From contig NZ_JAWUWR010000012.1 in assembly GCF_034111725.1 (NCBI RefSeq), forward strand, positions 1 to 64,000: a stretch of 64,000 bases of DNA, written 5' to 3'. The notes beneath the pieces are model-generated. The model saw only the letters and a list, made by a program, of their open reading frames with translations. It ran no database searches and had not been told where the DNA came from. Position numbers and translations under genes: made by a program. Positions 16,825 to 25,513 of the stretch are shown here, piece by piece (positions within the stretch are counted from its first letter, which is position 1; each line of letters opens with the position of its first letter). Origin of the DNA: Thalassolituus sp034111725. GTDB lineage: Bacteria > Pseudomonadota > Gammaproteobacteria > Pseudomonadales > Oceanobacteraceae.

Positions 16825-17892
16825 GTGTCTTGGTGGGGTGAGCTGATTCAGCAGAATTACGACTGGTTCTGGGATATCAGCATTGTGCTGGGAATTACCG
16901 TCGTTGTTTCATTACTTTGGCGCTTTGCTCGTAAGCGCTTGGTGCAAGTGTTTGCGAATACGCAAAATCATTGGGATGATGTCGTTATTGCAGCGATTGG
17001 CATGCCCATTACTTGGATGATTGTCGTCGTTGGTTTTACTTGGGCAGGCGATATTACATCGACCTACTTCGAACGTGATATCGGCGACAGTATTTCTGCA
17101 GTACGACAATTATCACTGTTGATTATGGCTGCGTGGGCTCTTTGGCGCTTAATTAATCGCGTTGAAGAAAATCAACTGATTAGCGGTATGGATCCAACAA
17201 CCGTGCAGCTAGTAGGTAAGCTTGCCAAGTTGAGCGTTACTATTTTAATCATCTTGCCACTATTCCAATTATTAGGTATTTCCATTTCTGGTATTTTGGC
17301 TTTTGGTGGTATGGGTGGCTTGATTGTTGGTTTAGCGGCAAAAGATTTACTCGCCAATTTCTTTGGCTCCATGATTATTTACATGGATAAGCCATTTAAA
17401 GTAGGCGACTGGATTCGCTCACCTGATCGCAGCATTGAAGGTACGGTAGAAAGTATCGGATTCCGCATCACGTGCATTCGTACCTTCGATAAGCGTCCTC
17501 TTTATGTGCCTAACTCAGTATTTACTAGCATCGCGGTTGAGAATCCATCGCGTATGTTGAACCGCCGTATTTATGAAACCATCGGTGTCCGTTATCAAGA
17601 TGCACGTCAGGTGCCGGCGATTATGGAAGCCGTGCGTAAAATGCTGCGCGAACACGACGAGATCGATCAAAATCAAACCATGATAGTGAACTTCAATGGT
17701 TTTGGAGCCTCAAGTCTCGACTTCTTTATTTATACCTTTACTAAAACCACTGAGTGGGTGAAGTATCACGATATTAAACAAGACGTGCTGCTCAAGGTTA
17801 TGGCCATTATTCATGACGCCAACGCCGATTGCGCCTTCCCAACACAAACATTGCACATCGATAGTTTGCCGCCAGCGGTTGTTCAATCGTAA
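16825..17892 (+). CDS. MscS-type mechanosensitive channel
   Basis: A 355-residue inner-membrane channel expected to open under membrane tension and release solutes. Four to five hydrophobic helices come first. The pore helix is Gly/Ala-rich (SGILAFGGMGGLIVGLAAKDLLANFFGS, about 154-181), and the MscS beta domain follows (DKPFKVGDWIRS, then VESIGFRIT and YVPNSVF). The start is GTG at 16825, set by AGAGGAG seven bases upstream. It follows rlmB by 32 bases and may share its transcript. Confidence 0.9.
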   Translation: MSWWGELIQQNYDWFWDISIVLGITVVVSLLWRFARKRLVQVFANTQNHWDDVVIAAIGMPITWMIVVVGFTWAGDITSTYFERDIGDSISAVRQLSLLIMAAWALWRLINRVEENQLISGMDPTTVQLVGKLAKLSVTILIILPLFQLLGISISGILAFGGMGGLIVGLAAKDLLANFFGSMIIYMDKPFKVGDWIRSPDRSIEGTVESIGFRITCIRTFDKRPLYVPNSVFTSIAVENPSRMLNRRIYETIGVRYQDARQVPAIMEAVRKMLREHDEIDQNQTMIVNFNGFGASSLDFFIYTFTKTTEWVKYHDIKQDVLLKVMAIIHDANADCAFPTQTLHIDSLPPAVVQS

Positions 17893-17906
17893 TTTTATTG
17901 TGATCT

Positions 17907-17932
17907 AGGCTTTCGATTCTGAAAGCCTTTCT
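17907..17932 (+). terminator. Probable terminator after the MscS-like gene
   Basis: AGGCTTTC pairs perfectly with GAAAGCCT around GATTCT, followed by a weak T-rich tail (TTTCTT). Confidence 0.55.
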
Positions 17933-18025
17933 TCAAAAAAGTCGCCTTTAGTTGTCTTTGAGTTGTTGAACAAGAGCTAGCCGAGTAGGATTGTTTAGTC
18001 TTTCATTTATAGGGATTTGCAGCTC

Positions 18026-18721
18026 ATGAAATGTCACAAAACTGTCATTAATTTTTCTACTCTTGGGGCTGCAATGCTGATGGCAGTGGCAATTTCCGGT
18101 TGTACGGCTACTGAGTCCCATCAAATGGTAAAATCAGCAACTGTCGAAACCTATAAATCCGATTACAGCGGCGTTAAAACAACCTTAGTGGTCGGTAACT
18201 TTCAAAATCGTTCGACCTATCTGCAGGGGCTATTTTCGTCTGGCGACGATAAACTCGGTAATCAGGCGAAAACTATTCTGAAAACCCATTTGCAGCAAAC
18301 TAATCGGTTTAAAGTTGTGGATCGCGAAAATATCGAAACCATGCAAAACGAAGCCAAGTTAAATGGCGTTGAAATGAAGTTGACGGGTGCACGTTATACC
18401 GTCACTGGCGATGTCACAGAGTTTGGTCGTAAAGTAACAGGCGATAAGCAATTTTTCGGTATTTTAGGGTCAGGCAAAAAACAAACCGCCTATGCTAAAG
18501 TTACTTTGAATATTGTTGATGTGGTTAATGGTGAAATCGTTTATTCGACTCAAGCTGCAGGCGAATACGAAATGAGTAATCGTGAAGTCATCGGTTTTGG
18601 TTCTACCGCGAGCTATGACGCAACACTCAATGGCAAGGTATTGAACTTCGCTATCACAGAAGCCGTCAATAACATGGCTCGTGATATTGATTACGGTTCC
18701 TGGAAAGTAGAAGCCAATTAA
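18026..18721 (+). CDS. CsgG/HfaB-like lipoprotein
   Basis: First gene of a three-lipoprotein operon. The 231-residue product has a signal peptide with lipobox ISGC. It then has a CsgG-like core: TTLVVGNFQNRS, LKTHLQQTNRFKVVDREN, ARYTVTGDVTEFG and the AYAKVTLNIVDVVNGEIVYS strand. CsgG homologues form outer-membrane secretion pores or periplasmic scaffolds, but this short orphan type, with no curli genes nearby, probably is not a curli exporter. The ATG at 18026 is chosen because AGGGA stands 10 bases upstream; a TTG at 18017 would abut it. Confidence 0.85.
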   Translation: MKCHKTVINFSTLGAAMLMAVAISGCTATESHQMVKSATVETYKSDYSGVKTTLVVGNFQNRSTYLQGLFSSGDDKLGNQAKTILKTHLQQTNRFKVVDRENIETMQNEAKLNGVEMKLTGARYTVTGDVTEFGRKVTGDKQFFGILGSGKKQTAYAKVTLNIVDVVNGEIVYSTQAAGEYEMSNREVIGFGSTASYDATLNGKVLNFAITEAVNNMARDIDYGSWKVEAN

Positions 18722-18737
18722 AACAGGTAACGGTAAT

Positions 18738-19106
18738 ATGTTATTGCGCCGCAGTTTGATGGCTGTTGGTCTTTTATCTCTCATGACCATAGCGGGTTGT
18801 GCTGGGAAGAAGGAAATATTTTATTGGGGCGAATACGAGGGATTGGTGTACGACATGTACATCAATCCCGGCAGCGCTGATACCACCACACAAATTTCTA
18901 AGTTAACGACTGATATACAAAAAGCAGAAGCTAAGAATATGCCCATTGCTCCGGGTGTGCATGCTCACTTGGGTTATATGTATGCGTTAGAAGGGGATAT
19001 TGGTCAGGCGAAAGCAGCGTTCTTAACTGAAAAAACGTTATTCCCAGAATCGGCAAGTTTCATCGACGGCATGATGAGCCGCATTGATGGAGTTAAAAAA
19101 CAATGA
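18738..19106 (+). CDS. DUF4810 lipoprotein
   Basis: Second gene of the operon, 122 residues. Signal peptide with lipobox IAGC, then KEIFYWGEYEGLVYDMYINPG, which is the DUF4810 signature, and a TPR-like helical pair (HAHLGYMYALEGDIGQAKAAF). DUF4810 proteins regularly accompany a CsgG-like and a DUF799 lipoprotein, as here, so the three probably form one envelope complex. Its last bases overlap the next start (ATGA). Confidence 0.85.
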   Translation: MLLRRSLMAVGLLSLMTIAGCAGKKEIFYWGEYEGLVYDMYINPGSADTTTQISKLTTDIQKAEAKNMPIAPGVHAHLGYMYALEGDIGQAKAAFLTEKTLFPESASFIDGMMSRIDGVKKQ

Positions 19107-19756
19107 ATTATTTAACTCGTATCGCGATACTTTCTACTCTGATTTCTACTGCACTTGTTACGGGGTGTGCCAGTACTCCGCCTTATAATTACGAAGCCTT
19201 ACTAGCAGCAAGCCCTCGTTCAATTGTCGTTATTCCACCAAAGAACAATACCGTTGAAGTGGATGCACCATACATCTACCTATCAACTATTTCGCGTCCA
19301 CTAGCGGAAAAGGGCTATTACGTATTTCCTGTTGCAGTGATTGATAATTTCATGAAAGAAAATGGTCTGCCAACACCGGAAGAAATGAACAATGTTCCGC
19401 TGGATAAAATCTACGAGAATATTGGGGCTGATGCTGTCCTCTACGTGAATATCAATCAGTGGGGGCAGAAGTACAATGTCGTCTCATCGAAGGCGATGGT
19501 TAGTGTCAGCATGAAACTGGTTGATGCGCGCACCGGTAATTTGCTTTGGGATGGCGCAGCCTCTGTAGTAAAAGATCCAGGGGCGAGCGGCGGTGGTCTG
19601 GTCGGTATGCTGGTGAGTGCCGTTGCAAATCAAATTGTTGGTTCCATCTCTGACGCAACACCGCAATTGGCTCGAGCAGCCAATGAGACTGTGCTAAATG
19701 CTCCAAACCAAGGATTGCTCAAGGGGCCTTATGCTCCTGTGTCTAATCCGAAGTAA
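19103..19756 (+). CDS. DUF799 (GNA1162-type) lipoprotein
   Basis: Third gene of the operon, 217 residues. Signal peptide with lipobox VTGC, then PRSIVVIPPKNNTVEVDAPYIYLSTI broken by a turn, and GADAVLYVNINQWGQKY. These features match the DUF799 family, which includes the meningococcal lipoprotein GNA1162. The fold resembles TolB-N/CsgG-like domains. Translation is coupled to the DUF4810 gene by a four-base overlap. No catalytic residues are apparent, and the role in envelope assembly is inferred from its partners. Confidence 0.85.
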   Translation: MNYLTRIAILSTLISTALVTGCASTPPYNYEALLAASPRSIVVIPPKNNTVEVDAPYIYLSTISRPLAEKGYYVFPVAVIDNFMKENGLPTPEEMNNVPLDKIYENIGADAVLYVNINQWGQKYNVVSSKAMVSVSMKLVDARTGNLLWDGAASVVKDPGASGGGLVGMLVSAVANQIVGSISDATPQLARAANETVLNAPNQGLLKGPYAPVSNPK

Positions 19757-19965
19757 GTGAAAAGAACGCGATTTATCCAGTGTGCGACAAGAGAGCCAAT
19801 CATCTGCGTTGTTGTATTTGGCTCGATGATTAATTTTTTAAATAGCCGTTTGCTTAAGCCGATAGTTAAATTTAATCGACCTGTTAAAAAACCTTAATTT
19901 AACTTATAGATTTTATTCCCCTACTATGGCAACTGTTACCAAAACACACTCAATGGAGCTAGACC

Positions 19966-20523
19966 ATGATCAACACAGAAATCAAACCTTTCAGCGCAAC
20001 TGCCTTCAAAGCAGGAGAATTCGTAGACATCACTGAAGCAGACGTGAAAGGCAAGTGGGCGATCTTCTTCTTCTACCCAGCTGACTTCACTTTCGTATGC
20101 CCAACTGAGCTTGGCGACGTTGCTGATCACTACGAAGAATTGCAAAAGCTAGGCGTAGAAGTGTACTCAGTATCAACCGACACTCACTTCGTACACAAAG
20201 CTTGGCACGATGCGTCTGAAACCATCGGCAAGATCAATTACTACATGGTTGGCGACCAAAGCGGCAACATCACCAACAACTTCGGTGTTATGCGCGAAGG
20301 TCAAGGCCTAGCAGACCGCGCCACTTTCTTGGTTGATCCGGAAGGCATCATCCAAGCGATGGAAATCACTGCAGAAGGCATTGGCCGTAACGCTGAAGAA
20401 CTGATGCGCAAAGTGAAAGCAGCTCAGTATGTGGCTTCTCACCCAGGTGAAGTGTGCCCAGCTAAGTGGAAAGAAGGCGAAGCGACTTTGGCACCTTCAC
20501 TCGACCTAGTCGGTAAGATCTAA
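19966..20523 (+). CDS. ahpC: Alkyl hydroperoxide reductase peroxidase subunit AhpC
   Basis: A typical 2-Cys peroxiredoxin that reduces H2O2 and organic peroxides using electrons from AhpF. Peroxidatic Cys45 is in DFTFVCPTELGD and resolving Cys164 in HPGEVCPAKW. The 185-residue length is standard. Its codon use is very regular and its GGAG ribosome site strong, as expected of an abundant protein. The 209 bases upstream are A+T rich and may hold an OxyR site, but I found no copy clear enough to annotate. It is the first of an ahpC-ahpF pair split by an unusual 551-base spacer. Confidence 0.97.
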   Translation: MINTEIKPFSATAFKAGEFVDITEADVKGKWAIFFFYPADFTFVCPTELGDVADHYEELQKLGVEVYSVSTDTHFVHKAWHDASETIGKINYYMVGDQSGNITNNFGVMREGQGLADRATFLVDPEGIIQAMEITAEGIGRNAEELMRKVKAAQYVASHPGEVCPAKWKEGEATLAPSLDLVGKI

Positions 20524-20524
20524 A

Positions 20525-20645
20525 TCTGAACTAGCTGCGTTGCCTGTGCATTGTTAAAAGTTGGTTCAGAATGCTCATTTAGGAAACTAAACTCCGCTTC
20601 TTCACCAACTTTTGCCTCGCACAGCCTGCCTCGCAAACGTTCAGA
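20525..20645. repeat. Long imperfect inverted repeat after ahpC
   Basis: Three matched blocks in mirror order: TCTGAAC with GTTCAGA (outer), CTGTGC with GCACAG (middle), and AAAAGTTGGT with ACCAACTTTT (inner, 10 perfect bases). Together they could fold the 3' end of the ahpC message into a long stem. Confidence 0.55.
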
Positions 20646-20774
20646 CTCTAGACAGAAAGCCTCAGCGTAAGCTGGGGCTTTTTTGTTTCTGGCGTTATTT
20701 TTTCGTTCGACCCTTCGCCTACCTATTTGGTATGTCTCGGGTTCTCACTTAAAAATGCCTAGCAGCTCATCGCT
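20631..20774. repeat. Direct repeat, copy 1 (contains terminator)
   Basis: Starts TCGCAAACGTTCAGAC and runs through the terminator and the segment TTCGTTCGACCCTTCGCC to CTTAAAAATGCC. It is nearly identical to the copy at 20812-20967, with a small insertion there. Confidence 0.85.
20658..20684 (+). terminator. Terminator, copy 1
   Basis: AGCCTCAGC, loop GTAA, GCTGGGGCT, then T6. The stem has one G-T wobble. Confidence 0.85.
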
Positions 20775-20811
20775 TCAGTATTGCCAGATTTTCTGAGCAA
20801 AAGCGAGCTTC

Positions 20812-20967
20812 TCGCAAACGTTCAGACGTTAGACATAAAGCCTCAGCGTAAGCTGGGGCTTTTTTGTCTCTGGCGTTATTTTTTCGTTCGACCCTTCGCC
20901 TACCCATTTGTTGTGTCTCGGGTCATTTGTTCCTAGTTATGCTTAAAAATGCCTTGCAGCTTATAGC
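20812..20967. repeat. Direct repeat, copy 2 (contains terminator)
   Basis: Second copy of the unit at 20631-20774, offset by 181 bases at its start and 194 at its end because of about 13 extra bases. Confidence 0.85.
20839..20865 (+). terminator. Terminator, copy 2
   Basis: Same AGCCTCAGC / GCTGGGGCT stem and T tract as copy 1. Two such signals in series should strongly separate ahpC from ahpF transcription. Confidence 0.85.
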
Positions 20968-21074
20968 TGTTAGTAAAAACCTATCGAAGTCTTAGAAAAC
21001 ATTGATTTCAATTATTGATTGGTCGTCGCTACTATAAGTCCATAGAGTGAAATTCATAACAGAAGGTAAACACC

Positions 21075-22628
21075 ATGCTTGATGCAACGATGAAACAACA
21101 ATTGGGCGCCTACTTAAACAATCTGCGTAATCCGATTGAATTATTGGTGTCTGTAAATGATTCGCCAAAATCGAAGGAGCTAGAAGAGTTAGCCAACGAG
21201 ATTGCGGCACTAAACGAAAAAATTTCTGTGAGCACGACGTCCGATAAGATCGGTGGTCGTTCGCCAGTGATGACGATTGCCAAAGAAGGCGCAGAAGCCC
21301 GTGTTGCATTTGCTGGTGTGCCAATGGGACATGAATTCACTTCTTTGGTATTGGCGCTATTGCAAGCGGGCAGTCATCCATCCAAAGAAGCGCAGGCTTT
21401 GCAGGATCAAGCTAAGTCGCTGAGCCGTGAACTGAACTTCGAAGTGTACGTGTCGCTATCGTGTCACAACTGCCCAGACGTCGTGCAAGCGACTAACTTA
21501 ATGGCGGCGCTGAATCCAAAAATCACCGCCACTATGATCGACGGCGGTGTATTTCCGGATGAAGTAAAGCAACGCGATATTATGGCGGTGCCATCGCTTT
21601 ACCTGAATGGTGAGCTATTCGGTAATGGTAAAATGACCTTGGCGGAAATACTCAACAAGGTTGATGATGAAGCAGATGCCAAAGCGGCGGCGGCACTGGC
21701 CGATAAAGCACCTTATGACGTATTGGTTGTTGGTGGTGGTCCTGCTGGCGCTTCCGCTGCGATTTATGCCGCGCGTAAAGGCATTCGCACCGGTATTGTT
21801 GCTGAGCGTTTTGGTGGCCAAGTGTCTGATACCGTGGGTATCGAGAACTTCATTTCGGTGAAGTATACCGAGGGCCCAAAACTGGTTGCGCATTTAGAAG
21901 AGCACGTCAAAGAATATGATGTTGACATTATGAACACGCAAAAAGTTGTGGCGGTGCGTAAAATCGACTCTGGTTTAAGCGAAGTTGAATTGGCTAACGG
22001 TGCCGTATTGAGCAGTAAATCAGTAATTTTGGCCACTGGTGCGCGCTGGAGAGAAATGAACGTGCCGGGCGAAGAGCAATACCGTAATAAGGGGGTTGCC
22101 TACTGCCCACACTGTGACGGCCCTCTATTTAAGGGCAAAAAAGTTGCAGTCATTGGTGGTGGTAACTCGGGTATTGAAGCTGCGATTGACTTAGCGGGTA
22201 TCGTTGCGCATGTCACGGTATTGGAATTTGCTGATACCTTGCGCGCCGATGCGGTATTGGTGAAAAAAGCTCAATCCATGAGTAATATCACCATTATCAA
22301 ACAAGCAATGACCACCGAAGTGCTGGGTGATGGTACTCGCGTGACCGCCTTGCAGTACAAAGACCGCGCCACTGATGAGACGCATGTTGTTGAATTAGCG
22401 GGTATTTTTGTGCAAATCGGCCTAGTACCGAATACCGAATTCTTAAAAGACACAGTAGGCCTGACTCAGCGTGGTGAAATTATTATCGACGGTCATGGTC
22501 AAACCAACGTATCAGGGATACTCGCCGCAGGCGATTGTACGAACGTAGCGTATAAGCAGATCATTATTTCCATGGGTGCAGGCGCAACCGCTGCTCTTGG
22601 TGCTTTTGATTACTTAATTCGAAATTAA
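21075..22628 (+). CDS. ahpF: Alkyl hydroperoxide reductase flavoprotein AhpF
   Basis: An NADH-dependent disulfide reductase that recharges AhpC. The 517 residues comprise a double thioredoxin-fold N-terminal domain with the redox pair CHNC (C130, C133), then a thioredoxin-reductase-like part. That part has the FAD motif VVGGGPAG (about 219-225), the catalytic CPHC (C344, C347), the NAD motif VIGGGNSGIEAA and the late FAD box GILAAGDCTN. Full length, with AAGGT before the ATG. It may have its own promoter, given the two terminators upstream. Confidence 0.97.
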   Translation: MLDATMKQQLGAYLNNLRNPIELLVSVNDSPKSKELEELANEIAALNEKISVSTTSDKIGGRSPVMTIAKEGAEARVAFAGVPMGHEFTSLVLALLQAGSHPSKEAQALQDQAKSLSRELNFEVYVSLSCHNCPDVVQATNLMAALNPKITATMIDGGVFPDEVKQRDIMAVPSLYLNGELFGNGKMTLAEILNKVDDEADAKAAAALADKAPYDVLVVGGGPAGASAAIYAARKGIRTGIVAERFGGQVSDTVGIENFISVKYTEGPKLVAHLEEHVKEYDVDIMNTQKVVAVRKIDSGLSEVELANGAVLSSKSVILATGARWREMNVPGEEQYRNKGVAYCPHCDGPLFKGKKVAVIGGGNSGIEAAIDLAGIVAHVTVLEFADTLRADAVLVKKAQSMSNITIIKQAMTTEVLGDGTRVTALQYKDRATDETHVVELAGIFVQIGLVPNTEFLKDTVGLTQRGEIIIDGHGQTNVSGILAAGDCTNVAYKQIIISMGAGATAALGAFDYLIRN

Positions 22629-22945
22629 TGATCCGCAACTGAACCCGCAGCACCCCTGAGTCCGCTTGGAATGAAGTAGGCGTCGTCAGGTTGGGAACCG
22701 ACCGGTCCTTGGCAATGAATGTCTTGGGCCGGTTTTTTGTCGGCAGTAACAGTCAGTCGTGCTAACTGAATTCAATGATTTAGAGATAGTTGCTGAGTGC
22801 GAATCATTTGTCCCTAACATCTTGATGCTAATGAAAGTTCCTGAGATATACGCATTTTTGTAACGAGATTCAGCAGGATGCCGTATTTACTACTAAGCTT
22901 GTGATCAAAAATGAGACGTTTGAGTTGTAAATAACGAGGGGGCGA
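22629..22945. other. Intergenic region between ahpF and the EAL gene
   Basis: 317 bases. It holds the ahpF terminator (22700-22738) and, at the right end, the strong ribosome site GAGGGGG of the EAL gene. The rest is A+T rich with no ORF, tRNA or clear repeat. Confidence 0.6.
22700..22738 (+). terminator. Rho-independent terminator of ahpF
   Basis: ACCGGTCC pairs with GGGCCGGT across a 15-base loop and is followed by T6. Confidence 0.75.
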
Positions 22946-23719
22946 ATGTCAATGACCGAAGCAATAGTAGTCTATGATCGATTTTCTTGCGACCATTGTG
23001 CGCACAACGGTCATCTTGATTTTGATTTTACGATGGCATTCCAACCTATTGTTAACTGTAAAAATAAAACCATATTTGGATACGAAGCTTTGGTTCGCGG
23101 TTTAAATAATGAATCGGCCTTCTCTATAATATCGAAAGTAAATGATGATAATCGCTATTTGTTCGATCAGCTATGTAGGATAAAGGCCATAGCACTTGCT
23201 GCCAAATTAAATTTGGATTCAATGCTAAGTATTAACTTCTTACCGAATGCTATATATAAGCCGGAACGCTGTATCCGTACAACCTTAGATGCTGCTAAGA
23301 AATATAATTTTCCTGCCAATAAAATTATGTTTGAATTTACTGAGGTGGAGAAAATTGAAGACTCTTCTTTTATAAAAAAGATTGTTGAATATTATAGTGA
23401 GTTGGGTTTTATTACGGCTGTTGATGACTTTGGTGCTGGGAATTCAGGTTTAGGACTTCTGGCTGATTTCCAAACAAATATTATTAAGCTTGATATGGGA
23501 TTGATTCGAGACATTCATAAAGACATCAATCGACAAATTATTATAAGGAATGTATTGGCAATGCTCCATGAATTAAATATTACACCGTTAGCCGAAGGTA
23601 TTGAGGTGATTGAAGAAATGGAGTGGCTTCGAGATTCTGGTGTCGAGTTGATGCAAGGATATCTTTTTGCCAAACCAGCCTTTGAGCAATTGCCAGAAGT
23701 CGATTTTAACGCCTTCTAG
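22946..23719 (+). CDS. Stand-alone EAL-domain cyclic-di-GMP phosphodiesterase
   Basis: A 257-residue protein consisting of one EAL domain that should hydrolyse cyclic-di-GMP to pGpG. Catalytic signatures look intact: YEALVRG (EAL at 47-49), INFLPN (N101), FEFTEVE (E130 region), DDFGAGNSG (160-168), KLD (181-183) and EGIE (217-220). A short N-terminal extension has a CxxC pair (C15, C18) and no membrane span. No GGDEF or sensor domain is attached, so it is probably a soluble enzyme regulated through the N-terminal extension or by expression. Its base composition is richer in A+T than ahpF. Confidence 0.9.
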   Translation: MSMTEAIVVYDRFSCDHCAHNGHLDFDFTMAFQPIVNCKNKTIFGYEALVRGLNNESAFSIISKVNDDNRYLFDQLCRIKAIALAAKLNLDSMLSINFLPNAIYKPERCIRTTLDAAKKYNFPANKIMFEFTEVEKIEDSSFIKKIVEYYSELGFITAVDDFGAGNSGLGLLADFQTNIIKLDMGLIRDIHKDINRQIIIRNVLAMLHELNITPLAEGIEVIEEMEWLRDSGVELMQGYLFAKPAFEQLPEVDFNAF

Positions 23720-23905
23720 TGTGTCATTCTACCTTGCAAAGTATTGTTCGAATGACTAGCTGGTTTAGTGACCTGTAGTTATAAGTGCATAGACTTCAGT
23801 GTATATTTATCAATACTTGAACGTTATTCCTTGAAAAATTTCTCAACTTTTCCAGTTATTCCTATATTGACTGGATTGCAATCTTACACTTAATTGAGAC
23901 TAATA

Positions 23906-24376
23906 ATGAAAAAATCGAGCGCACAATTGACGAAAATGATTTTTGCCAAAACGCTTACCGTAATATTCTTCTGTCTTACGGCGGTTATTATTTTTTCGTT
24001 GTTTGTAAATGTTGGCGAAGGGATAATCAATCAAGAAGATATCACCACTGTACTTCTTGGGAGTATTAATACTGGGGTTATAGCGCTGGCGGTGTTTGAG
24101 TTGGCATTAGTGGTTAAGAAAGAATATGCATCGCCCAACGATGATGAAGAAAAAGATGCCGTATCCAGTCTTCGTGAAACACTGCCACGTTTCATCGGCA
24201 TGGTTTGTGTCGCTTTATCACTTGAGGGATTAATTATGGTTATCAAATATAGCCAGCTAGAATTGGCGGGTAACTTGTATTATCCCGTGGCGATCATCGC
24301 AAGTACCGCGCTATTGTTAACGGCTCTAGGTCTATTTATATATTTAACCGGTAAAGGCGCCGTTAAAGAGTTATAA
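23906..24376 (+). CDS. Uncharacterised four-helix inner-membrane protein
   Basis: A 156-residue protein I do not recognise with confidence. Four hydrophobic segments are evident (about 16-38, 48-68, 97-115 and 126-150). A charged cytoplasmic loop rich in Glu, Asp and Lys (KKEYASPNDDEEKDAVSSLRE) lies between helices two and three. The start at 23906 (MKKSS) is preferred to a TTG four codons upstream. No transporter or enzyme motif is visible. It stands alone between the EAL gene and the luciferase-like gene. Confidence 0.6.
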   Translation: MKKSSAQLTKMIFAKTLTVIFFCLTAVIIFSLFVNVGEGIINQEDITTVLLGSINTGVIALAVFELALVVKKEYASPNDDEEKDAVSSLRETLPRFIGMVCVALSLEGLIMVIKYSQLELAGNLYYPVAIIASTALLLTALGLFIYLTGKGAVKEL

Positions 24377-24469
24377 GCCCGTGCGGTAACAATCTGTTCC
24401 TTAAAACCAGGCAGACGCGAGCTAGGCTTTCTGTCAGGCTTTGATCCTTATTTTATAGAGGCTGGGTCT

Positions 24470-25477
24470 ATGTCTGTTTTAGAGAAAATGCCTTTCTCTT
24501 TGTTAGAGCTGGCCTCGGTTCCTACCGGCTCTGATATTTCCACAACATTGTTAGAGCTACGTCGCTATGCGCAGCATGCTGATACATTAGGTTTTACCAG
24601 ACTATGGTTAGCCGAACACCATAATATGGAAGGTATAGCGAGTAGCGCGACTAGCGTGCTTATAAGCGATTTAGCGGCACATACCGAGCTAATGCGCATT
24701 GGTTCTGGCGGCATTATGCTACCTAATCATCCGCCATTGGTGGTGGCCGAACAATTTGGTACTTTGGCTTCCTTATACCCTGACCGAATTGATTTGGGAC
24801 TGGGTAGAGCACCGGGTACTGACCCGCTTACTAGTCGAGCTTTGTATCGAGATGAACGTCGCGCCGATAATTTCCCGGAAGAAGTTGCTGAGTTGCAACG
24901 ACTGTTGGGAAAAGATGTTGATGCTAGCCTAGGTAAAGTACATGCATACCCAGGTCGTGATACTAATGTACCAATTTGGATTTTAGGATCCAGTTTATTC
25001 AGTGCGCAGTTGGCCGCTAAACGCGGACTGCCCTATGCATTTGCTGGGCACTTTGCACCTGCTTTAGCTCAAGAAGCTTTAAGTTTGTATAGACGTTTAT
25101 TTAAGCCATCGTCAACTTTGCAGCGCCCTTACGCAATCTTATGCTTGCCGCTAATTCTTGCAGATACGGATAAGGAGGCGCACTACCTCAGTACTAGTTC
25201 GCAGCAAAGGGTATTGGCGCTTATGTATGGTAAGCCACTGTATCTACCACCTCCTGTTACCGATATGGATCTTCACTGGGATTATGCAAGTAAGCGCCAA
25301 GTAGAAAAATTTTTAGCACTGTCAGTTGTTGGTAATTCAAAGACAGTTAGCTTTAAATTACAAACGATACTTAAGCAGTTTCAAATCAATGAGCTTATGT
25401 TTACAAATGATATCTATGATCGAGATAAGCGTTTGCATGCGTTGACATTATTGAAAGGCTTAGATATTTCTAACTAG
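24470..25477 (+). CDS. Luciferase-like flavin-dependent oxidoreductase (MsnO8-like)
   Basis: A 335-residue member of the bacterial luciferase-like monooxygenase family, expected to form a TIM barrel using reduced FMN. Typical strings are LGFTRLWLAEHHNMEGIASS, IRIGSGGIMLPNHPPLVVAEQFGTLASLYPDRI (seen in parts) and LGLGRAPGTDP. These fit the MsnO8/YhbW-like group, in which the substrate is usually unknown. AGAGG precedes the ATG. No flavin reductase is adjacent. It could be unrelated to the isonitrile locus or a peripheral tailoring enzyme; the sequence does not decide. Confidence 0.88.
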   Translation: MSVLEKMPFSLLELASVPTGSDISTTLLELRRYAQHADTLGFTRLWLAEHHNMEGIASSATSVLISDLAAHTELMRIGSGGIMLPNHPPLVVAEQFGTLASLYPDRIDLGLGRAPGTDPLTSRALYRDERRADNFPEEVAELQRLLGKDVDASLGKVHAYPGRDTNVPIWILGSSLFSAQLAAKRGLPYAFAGHFAPALAQEALSLYRRLFKPSSTLQRPYAILCLPLILADTDKEAHYLSTSSQQRVLALMYGKPLYLPPPVTDMDLHWDYASKRQVEKFLALSVVGNSKTVSFKLQTILKQFQINELMFTNDIYDRDKRLHALTLLKGLDISN

Positions 25478-25478
25478 A

Positions 25479-25513
25479 ACATAGACTTTGAAAATAGAAA
25501 TCAAAGTTTATGT
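25479..25513 (+). terminator. 13-bp stem-loop directly after the luciferase-like gene
   Basis: ACATAGACTTTGA pairs with TCAAAGTTTATGT (one G-T wobble) around a 9-base loop, starting one base after the stop codon. There is no T tract, so it could stabilise the 3' end rather than terminate. Confidence 0.4.

Larger units (their letters stand above)
20524..21074. other. ahpC-ahpF spacer with a duplicated terminator unit
   Basis: This 551-base spacer has no credible gene. It holds an imperfect long hairpin just after ahpC (20525-20645), two near-identical terminator units, and the ahpF ribosome site at its right end. In most ahpCF operons the spacer is much shorter. Confidence 0.8.

Noticed and set aside
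18026..18721. Curli secretion pore CsgG
   Set aside because: No curli genes nearby; the DUF4810 and DUF799 partners mark a different lipoprotein operon.
19757..19965. OxyR site upstream of ahpC
   Set aside because: Only loose partial matches to the ATAG-N7-CTAT pattern; not enough to annotate.
20525..20967. Integron attC or transposon-end reading of the ahpC-ahpF spacer
   Set aside because: No R'/R'' core sites, integrase, transposase or target duplication; a local duplication with terminators explains it.
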